From NCBI GenBank assembly GCA_004009845.1, contig RMBW01000023.1, forward strand, positions 1-64,000: a DNA stretch of 64,000 nt. The letters are read 5' to 3'. The notes under the pieces were generated by a model, which did no database searches, was not told where the DNA came from, and worked only from the letters and a program-made list of their open reading frames with translations. Position 1 is the stretch's first letter; each line of letters opens with the position of its first letter. Made by a program: the position numbers and the translations under genes. The DNA comes from Davidsoniella eucalypti (lineage: Eukaryota; Ascomycota; Sordariomycetes; Microascales; Ceratocystidaceae). This document shows, piece by piece, positions 57,451 to 64,000 of this stretch.

Positions 57451-58200
57451 TGTAATTGTGATTATTCGACAGGAATTCAAATGCTAGTAGAGATAGAAAA
57501 AGATCAAGGTGCCAATATAACTCAGTTGGAAAACAAACGCGATTAAGAAATAAACGGAGATAGGGTGGTAAAATATCAGTTTAATTGAGAGAAAAAAGGA
57601 TCTAAGAAAGTTATGCGACGGGCAGTACGATCGATCGCACGGTTTTATTCAAGACGTCTACAGTGAAGTTAAGAGGGGCTGTGCACTCATCCTAGTTCAA
57701 GATTGGGTTATTTTAATCATCAAGCCACTGGAAGATACATATATGTACAACTAACTAGAGATAACAAAGTAAGTACATATGTAATGTACATACACTACTG
57801 AGCTAGACAGACCTTGACATTCTCATCGAAATCTTGGGTGGTTTTAACTAAATTACTTAGCACCAGAGAAGATATCTTCCAAGATCAAGGACGGATTCCG
57901 TGGATATCACATAGGGTTCGACCCGCACTAGGGTTAAGCAGACCAAAAGGCTGAAAATGAATGTGACGAAGTTCGATCAAGACCGCAATCGCTAGACTAT
58001 ATATTTAATTCAGCACTACGAAACTAGCAAAACTTATCATTGAAAGTAAGCAAACTAAATAGAAAGGGTCGAAAATCTACCAACACTTGCAGCGACCAAG
58101 CTCGAGCTTTGAGTGTAATGCCGATTTTCTAATAAAGGAAGATTTGGAAGGCATATTGACATATAGGGCGGGCAAGCTCAAAATTTTCTAAATGCCAAAC
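57451..58200. other. Intergenic, nothing recognised
   Basis: Promoter side of the SH3 gene followed by AT-rich sequence. Confidence 0.4.
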
Positions 58201-58560
58201 TTCTCATATTCTCAGTCAACCCAATAAATCATCAAACTTCTCAACAAGCTCGGAATCCTCACCGAGTATCTCAGTACTATGGGCAGCAGTGAAAGTCTAG
58301 TTATTTTTGATTACGTCGAATCGCTCTATTCCGCTCACCAACTATGTTGGTCAATGACTGATCATAACCAGAGGACGTCTTGAACCATTTGGTCCGTTCA
58401 TCCTTTAGCCTATCGAACAAATCGCCAGCAACATGTGGAGATATGTCATCTGCTACAAGTGACAACTCTAAGCTATGAATTACCATTAGGTCCGAGTTCC
58501 CCAACAACTTCAAGGCATCTTTCCTAGAGAGCAATTTTAGGGCGCTAGTGACTAGGATTG
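58200..58560 (-). pseudogene. Fragment related to the C-terminus of the secreted protein at 38,110
   Basis: The minus-strand frame 58,534-58,301 reads KDALKLLGNSDLMVIHSLEL, then DDISPHVAGDLFDRLKDERTKWFKTSSG. It aligns with KDASRLFKGSDLTITHDVEL and DDMPSDVADDLFDMLEDDRTKWSKTSSG-type sequence near residues 555-615 of the 38,110 gene. The signal peptide and both main domains are absent and the frame is lost after about 75 codons. It is a relic of a paralogue, 18 kb away and in the opposite orientation. Confidence 0.75.
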
Positions 58561-59538
58561 ATTAATTCATTATTGGCTCTTACACTGTGGATAATATGCT
58601 GTAAAAAAATGTAGTAGGCCGATCACCTCAGGCGTAGTAAATTGGGTGAAAGACAACTACGAAAAGTGCGTCCAGAGGATGGTTTGATTGAGCCGAATTG
58701 TCATTGGGTCTCTGGAAAGGCTAAGATATTCCTAGCTATATAGGCTGCGGGCATTGCCATGAAATGCTACAGCCGTTAGTTGGAACTAAGGACCTTCTCG
58801 TCTACCAATGACGGCAGTAGAGGTGTCTATGGGGAATGCCGAGAATGTTAATTTAGTATGACTATCGTGATAGACGGACAATATGATATAGGACACGGTG
58901 GAATTATACATCGAGGTTCCGGTGGTTGTACCAACTCGACTCTTCTCGATGCGACCACCCGACGCTTGGTGTGATCTAAGGCATGGTTCTCGTCAGAGAC
59001 TGCCATCTTGCCTCCAAAGTCCAGACATAAGCGCCTAGATAACTATCACAATGTAATAAATATCATAACTTAGCGGCAGTGTAACTGTATTGATATCTGG
59101 CGCTGGGAAGACAATAGATGCTATGGATTATCTTGATTAGTATTTTTATCACTTATTCTGATTTGAGTTGGTTGCCTACCTACTTTTCTGCAGAGTTTTT
59201 TTGAATTCTTGTGTAACTTTCAGCCGCAACAAGGCCTTTCTGTACCTAATTTCCATACCGAATCTCTCGTCCCTTCAATTTTCATACTAAAGCCTTCTTC
59301 CTCTCTTTTTGCATTTCAATGAAATTCCTTTCTAGTTTCCACACTGAAATCCCCTCCTTCTGGTAGTCATTCCTCCTCTTGTGATTCATGTCACTCGCCA
59401 TTCTAAATGACGTGTAGATAGCATCTACACTAATACGTTTATATAATGCTTATATTTTATGTTATCGCTTGTACTGGAACGCGTGCATCCGACTTGACTT
59501 GACTATATTCATCACCTACCTCCTACCTGAATCCCTGA
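58561..59538. other. Intergenic, nothing recognised
   Basis: Unique AT-rich DNA between the paralogue relic and the LINE-derived element. Confidence 0.4.
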
Positions 59539-59554
59539 GCCTCCGAATCCGGGA

Positions 59555-60291
59555 TTTGATTTGATTATATTTAACGTCTACCTAAATCACTAAGATCATA
59601 CGACGCCGGATTGGCTACCGGACAGATATTTAACGTCTTCCGCTTGACAAACTCAATAGCTTTGTATGTGCGGGACGAGACCGTCCCTTAGCCCCGAAGA
59701 ACTAGTGGTCCATACCTCCACTATGAGCAACAAAAACAAATACAAAAAAAAACAAAAAAAAACAAAAAAAAAACAGTGCATCCACAAAACTATTCCCCAA
59801 AAGACAGATCCACAAAACCAACTCCTAAGTGGAGCTACCATCCCCACTATTCAGTGAGCCCCCGCTGGTGATCGTGGCCGTAAGAATGAAAATTTTGGCG
59901 TAATCGAGTCGGGTGCTATGGATAAAGCAACAGCGACAAGATTCCCGCGCCGCGGGGTCGGGCATCCGGAACCTTCAAAAGGCTGCCCGCCGTGTGTGAG
60001 TGTGGCTCCCTGAGGTGAGTGGATAGACTCGGGAGACCAACGATCGAAAAGGTGCGGGGTCGGTCGCTGGTGAGAACATCCCTCGAGAGGGGATGTCGGG
60101 CTCAAGGCCTCACGAAACGGTGCTTCGAAGACGACAAGTGTCGAAAAAGAAAACGAGAATGGACAGCAGCATTGGGGATATGTGCTGGTCGCTCTTAAAA
60201 CCCACGACGAAGGGGAAAAATTCGTCTTTGGACGGAGGGGGAGGTACTCGAACTCAAAGGTACCCCCCCGAGGGTTGTAGGAGGGAAGGTT
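59555..60291 (-). mobile_element. 737-bp LINE-derived non-autonomous element with 17-bp target-site duplication
   Basis: Minus-strand element flanked by GCCTCCGAATCCGGGAT, at 59,538-59,554 and again overlapping its 5' edge at 60,291-60,307. The 3' 300 nt are the LINE tail (ending with ATCAAA repeats). The middle (around 59,850-59,980) matches the element at 44,431-44,805. The 5' 300 nt are unique in the window and GC-rich. No ORF is seen. This looks like a complete SINE-like or internally deleted LINE unit mobilised by the LINE. It inserted only about 60 bp upstream of tRNA-Val. Confidence 0.78.
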
Positions 60292-60368
60292 GCCTCCGAA
60301 TCCGGGATAGCGGCCCGAGGTGCAAAATCCTTTATATAAGTCAATAATAATCGAGATACATATCGAAA

Positions 60369-60463
60369 GGACCGATGGTGTAGTTGGTTATCACGTTTGT
60401 CTAACACTTCATCTCTGAATGAATGGACACAAAAGGTCGGCGGTTCAAGTCCGCCTCGGTTCA
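60369..60463 (+). tRNA. tRNA-Val(AAC) with a 21-nt intron
   Basis: The acceptor GGACCGA pairs with TCGGTTC (one G-T pair). D-arm TGGTGTAGTTGGTTATCAC (A box). Anticodon stem TTTGT/ACAAA with loop CTAACAC, anticodon AAC. The intron sits at the standard position after base 37 (about 60,406-60,426). T-arm GGCGGTTCAAGTCCGCC (B box). Discriminator A at 60,463 and a T4 terminator at 60,467-60,470. All stems pair, so it should be functional. Confidence 0.92.
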
Positions 60464-60466
60464 TCG

Positions 60467-60470
60467 TTTT
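60467..60470 (+). terminator. Pol III terminator of tRNA-Val
   Basis: TTTT four bases after the discriminator base. Confidence 0.7.
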
Positions 60471-60829
60471 GCCGGTTGTACCGGCAACAACCCACATTTA
60501 CGGCCGGGTACGATCATTTTTGGGCCAAATTCATGATGGCTTTATCATATGGTAGGCTGCTGATCTCTCAAATTGATACATATGGCGTTTGTGCCGCCAC
60601 TTTTTATCGTCAATGTGGGAGTCTATCACCAAGGTTACATACCAATCAATATAGGTTAAACGATTGTAGCTAAATGCAAACTATAGTAGTTCTAAATGTA
60701 TTATGATCCACTTTATATAACGCTAAAGACAGATATGCATGGGTACTAACTAGGCTGATGCTGATGCTGATGCTATTGAAAATGGAAGAAAAGGAAAAGA
60801 ACGCATGTGGGTGGTCTTGGAGTATATGC
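60471..60829. other. Intergenic with a short (TGATGC)n microsatellite
   Basis: Three TGATGC units at about 60,755-60,773. Presumed 3' flank of the GGT gene. Confidence 0.5.
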
Positions 60830-62592
60830 TTAAACGGCGAAACCACCAGAAGCCTTCTGGCGAGGCTCACCAGCAGCCTCGAAGGTACCGTTGGACAGAA
60901 GTCGGACGGCCTGGCTAGTGCTGAATCCGGGGACGACCCAAGTCACGTTGTGGCCAATAGCCTCGAGGTATTTAACGGTGTCGTTGTTAAAAGTGTACTC
61001 GAACTCGGTGTAAGCAGGCGACACCTGGTCGTGCAGACGGGGCTGGGCCAGAGCATCGGCAACGGACATTCCGCGGTCAATAGTGTTGATGACGTTCTGG
61101 ACGGTAGAAGAGATAATACGGCTACCACCGGCGGCACCAACGACAAGCTCTAGACGACCATCCTTCTCAACAATGATAGGAGTAATAGAGGACTGGGGGC
61201 GCTTTCCGGGGCGGATGTAGTTGGACTCGCTGGGAATGTATCCGAAGGCATTGCTAGATCCGGGGATAGAGAAGTCGTTCATCTCATCGTTCATGATGAC
61301 ACCAGTCTCGCTGACACACAGACGAGAACCAAAGATTAGGTTGATAGTGGTGGTGAGAGACAGAGCCAGTCCACTCTTATCGGCAGTAGAGATGTGCGAA
61401 GTGCCGGGAGTGGGCAGAGACTCTAGACCCTCGGGGTTGTAGTATGAGGCGGGGAAGGTCCGGTCGTCGTAGATCTTGCCACGGACCTCCTCAGCAGTAG
61501 CGTCCGAGTACATAGCGGTTTCATACGCGGCCAGGCCATCAACAAAGGAAGGATCACCGAGTGAAGTGCGCATACCGTAAGCAAATCGCATGGCCTCGTT
61601 GAGACGCTGAGAGTCCCGGTTGTACTCTTGAGCATTACCGAAATCTTCGTAGCCGCTCAGAATGTTCAGAGCACTGAGGGCAACACCACCGCCAGAGGGG
61701 GAAAGGGTGCTGGTGATCTTGTGGCCTCTGTAATCAATAGTACCGGGAGTACGGAAGGCAAGCTCATAGTTATCCAGATCCTCTTGGGTCATGATACCGT
61801 TGTCGGCAGCCAGGGCACGCAGAGTAGCGTCGGCAAGAGGGCCTTTGTAGAAGGCATCAGGACCTTCTCTAGCAATGGTCTCCAGCGTGTTGGCATAACG
61901 CTTGCGAGTCATGACATCGCCAGTCTGAACACGAGTGCCATTGGGTGCAAAATCGATAGCCCAGCTAGGATCCTCGACAAAGAACTCGTTGTTCAACTCG
62001 TTGTCCATGTATCTCTGCAGATCGGCAGAGACAGTGAAACCGTAGCGAGCCAGCTTGATAGCAGGAGCAAACAGATCAGCCCAAGGCTTGGTGCCATAGT
62101 GCTTGTGGATGTATTGTAGACCGCGAAGCTCACCGGGAGTAGCACTATAGAGTCAATGGTTAGTGTCGTGTTTTCTAAGATACGTAGTCTCGATGATATT
62201 TACCTAGCAAGACCACCGAACTCGCTAAGCCCGGGGTTGTCGTTGAACATGTCCTGGGAGGCGGCAGCAGGAGCAGTCTCTCTGAAATCAACGTACTCGT
62301 AGGTTCCGTTGGGGGCGCGAATAAGGACGAAACCGCCACCAGAAATGCCACTGTGGTACATCGCAACGGTGCCAATGCAGATCACAGTAGAAATCATGGC
62401 ATCGGCAGCATTGCCACCGTCATCAATGACATCAACGCCGATTTGAGAGCAGACACCGGCCTCCGAGGCAACGGCACCGTGGGAGGCTTCCTTGGGAGCC
62501 CCGGACCGCTTGGCCGGAGCAGCAAGAGCGCTGTTGGCGAGCAGAGCAAGCAGAGCCGTCGAGGCGGTACGAACTGAGACGAGACCGGGCAT
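60830..62592 (-). CDS. Secreted gamma-glutamyltranspeptidase
   Basis: Two exons, 62,592-62,204 and 62,144-60,830, joined inside a Ser codon; 567 residues. A signal peptide covers residues 1-24 (LLALLANSALA). The chain has the GGT order: GAVASEAGVCSQIGVDVI, GGNAADAMIS, GISGGGFVLI, FRETAP, SATPGELRGLQYIH, and then the autoprocessing and catalytic Thr in GTSHISTADKSG. That Thr becomes the N-terminus of the small subunit after self-cleavage. GSRIISSTVQNVINTID also matches. The enzyme cleaves or transfers the gamma-glutamyl group of glutathione and other gamma-glutamyl compounds outside the cell or in the vacuole. Intact; all key motifs present. Confidence 0.95.
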
Positions 62593-63969
62593 GGTTAAAG
62601 AGCAATAGTGTTGTTATTAGTGGTATCAGAGAGAAAGAGTGGAAAACAACCAAAAAAAGAAGACAAGAGAAGAGAAGCCCAGTGATGTGGTGCAATGATG
62701 ATCAAGTAAGGGAGTGAAGCATTAAGAAAGGACGGATTCATTGCTACTTATATATTCTCAAATGAACAGACAACTCTCTAGCAGCAGGATAGTGGCCGGC
62801 ATCCGTAATAGTGGAATTTAGGTTGCAAGCGTTATTTGGTAGACTACTTAGGATTCGATTATCTCCGACACCACTCTGCAAGTCAAGCAAATATGGCGAC
62901 ATAGAGCCATCTCATCAAACCTTGATACATGGGCCGGATGACGAGATAAACAAGGGTCCCACAAGTGATCAGAACAAGGTTAATGATTCTTTGATAATAA
63001 GCTTGATAATGTGATAACATGAATAAGTCAGGTACCAAATAGGTTCCGCCCTAAACACGGGCTTACATGCCCCCACCCTAAGCGCAGTGCCAAGCTACAA
63101 TTGAAAAGCCGGAGCCAGCTAAGAGCATACCAGTATCAAAGAGGGCATTACCTGATGAGGCAGCTCCTAATCGGGTGGTCCATGCTGAGCACGGATTCAC
63201 CTTAGTGACGGTTCTCGCGAGCCTACCTTGTCGTTTACAATCAAGGTCACCGTGGAGTTAGCGGCATATTTTAGGGTGGGTTAAGCTTCTTTTCGGCTTC
63301 TTTTACAACTACGATCTGCCGTCTCGAAGTTTCGGACAAACACCCACGAAAGGTGCACAAACAGTATAGCTATATGCACAACGGTATATCTGTCAGTGGC
63401 GGGCCGAGAGGCGCTATAGTCTACAAGGTTTCATCGAAGCTACGATGGAAGCTTGGCATAGGACTACCCGATTATCAAAGTAACTATGTTGCGCAGTTGG
63501 CTAAGGTTAGAGTATCAATCAACCTTTATTTTAGACGTCCAACTCTGACTTACCAGACGTTATGCGACCGATAGCCAACTTAAAATACCACAGTCAATAT
63601 TAGAACACCGGACCGGCCATTGGCCCGTGTCATATATATTCTTTATTTCTTTATCTGGTACGCAATCTCGCTCGAGCTCTATCTCGCCTCACCGAACTCG
63701 AATTCACCGCTACTGCTGCTGGAGTTTTCTTTGACTTAATCTATTTCTTATATTTCGTCTCTCTAGGCCTAGGAATTCACATTTCACATTATAACTATGT
63801 AGCTTCTAGTACTAAACAAACACTTTGGCTTTTTAGCTCATAAGTGTGAGGGTTTGTAACCCTAAGAATGGCTCTGGAAAACGATGAGTGCATGTAGCTA
63901 GCACTTCAAGTAGCTGACCATCTATGTAGTAACTAATAACTAATTGTCTAAATAATCCGGCGTTTTATA
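62593..63969. other. Intergenic, nothing recognised
   Basis: GGT promoter followed by unique DNA. The frame at 63,353-63,574 has no recognisable family. Confidence 0.4.
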
Positions 63970-64000
63970 CTATGTAGCACCTGGGTATCCTAAGATACAC
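63970..64000 (-). mobile_element. SINE fragment running out of the window
   Basis: CTATGTAGCACC, then GGTATCCTAAGATACAC, matches the SINE at 44,120-44,361 in the same orientation. Only the first 31 bases of the match are inside the window. Confidence 0.65.

Noticed and set aside
60195..60497. Minus-strand ORF containing GGLEPPTFCV
   Set aside because: It is the antisense translation of tRNA-Val and its flank, a well-known false gene pattern.
63353..63574. 73-codon plus-strand ORF near the window end
   Set aside because: No recognisable family, no splice context, and no support beyond being open.

Overview
The window looks like nuclear DNA of a filamentous ascomycete (Pezizomycotina). Genes carry short GT-AG introns of about 50-100 nt with fungal donors (GTAAGT) and CTAAC-like branch points. 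A two-domain Cho2 phosphatidylethanolamine methyltransferase, an Lsb1/Pin3-like SH3 protein, a Dal5-type MFS permease and Tad-like LINE tails all fit. Genus cannot be read from the sequence; no homology search was run.

Layout. Bases 1-7,150 and 28,680-35,806 are the two arms of a very large, almost identical inverted repeat that flanks a 21.5 kb unique spacer. Each arm holds, from outside to inside: a fragment of a reverse-transcriptase element, SINE tails, an old LINE tail, a broken GNAT acetyltransferase gene, a 5'-truncated LINE, and a tRNA-Lys(CTT) gene split by a 3.6 kb non-LTR retroelement with an 8 bp target-site duplication. The left copy of that element has an open 1,106-codon ORF; the right copy is frameshifted by loss of one G in a G7 run. 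The spacer carries two small hypothetical genes, a four-copy hairpin array (9.25-9.75 kb), an MFS transporter, a LINE remnant, a large P-loop protein gene, a small coiled-coil gene, CHO2 and a transcription-factor remnant.

Right of the repeat are a diverged copy of the retroelement, a secreted protein gene with DUF7029/DUF7223-like layout, and a zone of decayed genes (zinc-cluster regulator, flavin monooxygenase, a gene with two Trp-to-TAG changes) mixed with intact SDR, GFA-family and flavin-dependent monooxygenase genes. Then come a three-exon SRA/YDG-domain gene interrupted by one TAG, the SH3 gene, a fragment of a second secreted-protein gene, a 737 bp LINE-derived element, an intron-containing tRNA-Val(AAC), and a secreted gamma-glutamyltranspeptidase.

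The main themes are retroelements associated with Pol III genes, recent large-scale inverted duplication, and gene decay with substitutions in the CpA-to-TpA context typical of repeat-induced point mutation. The two observations most likely to be new are the tRNA-Lys-targeted retroelement and the four hairpins with a conserved 44-nt core and sequence-divergent but complementary flanks.
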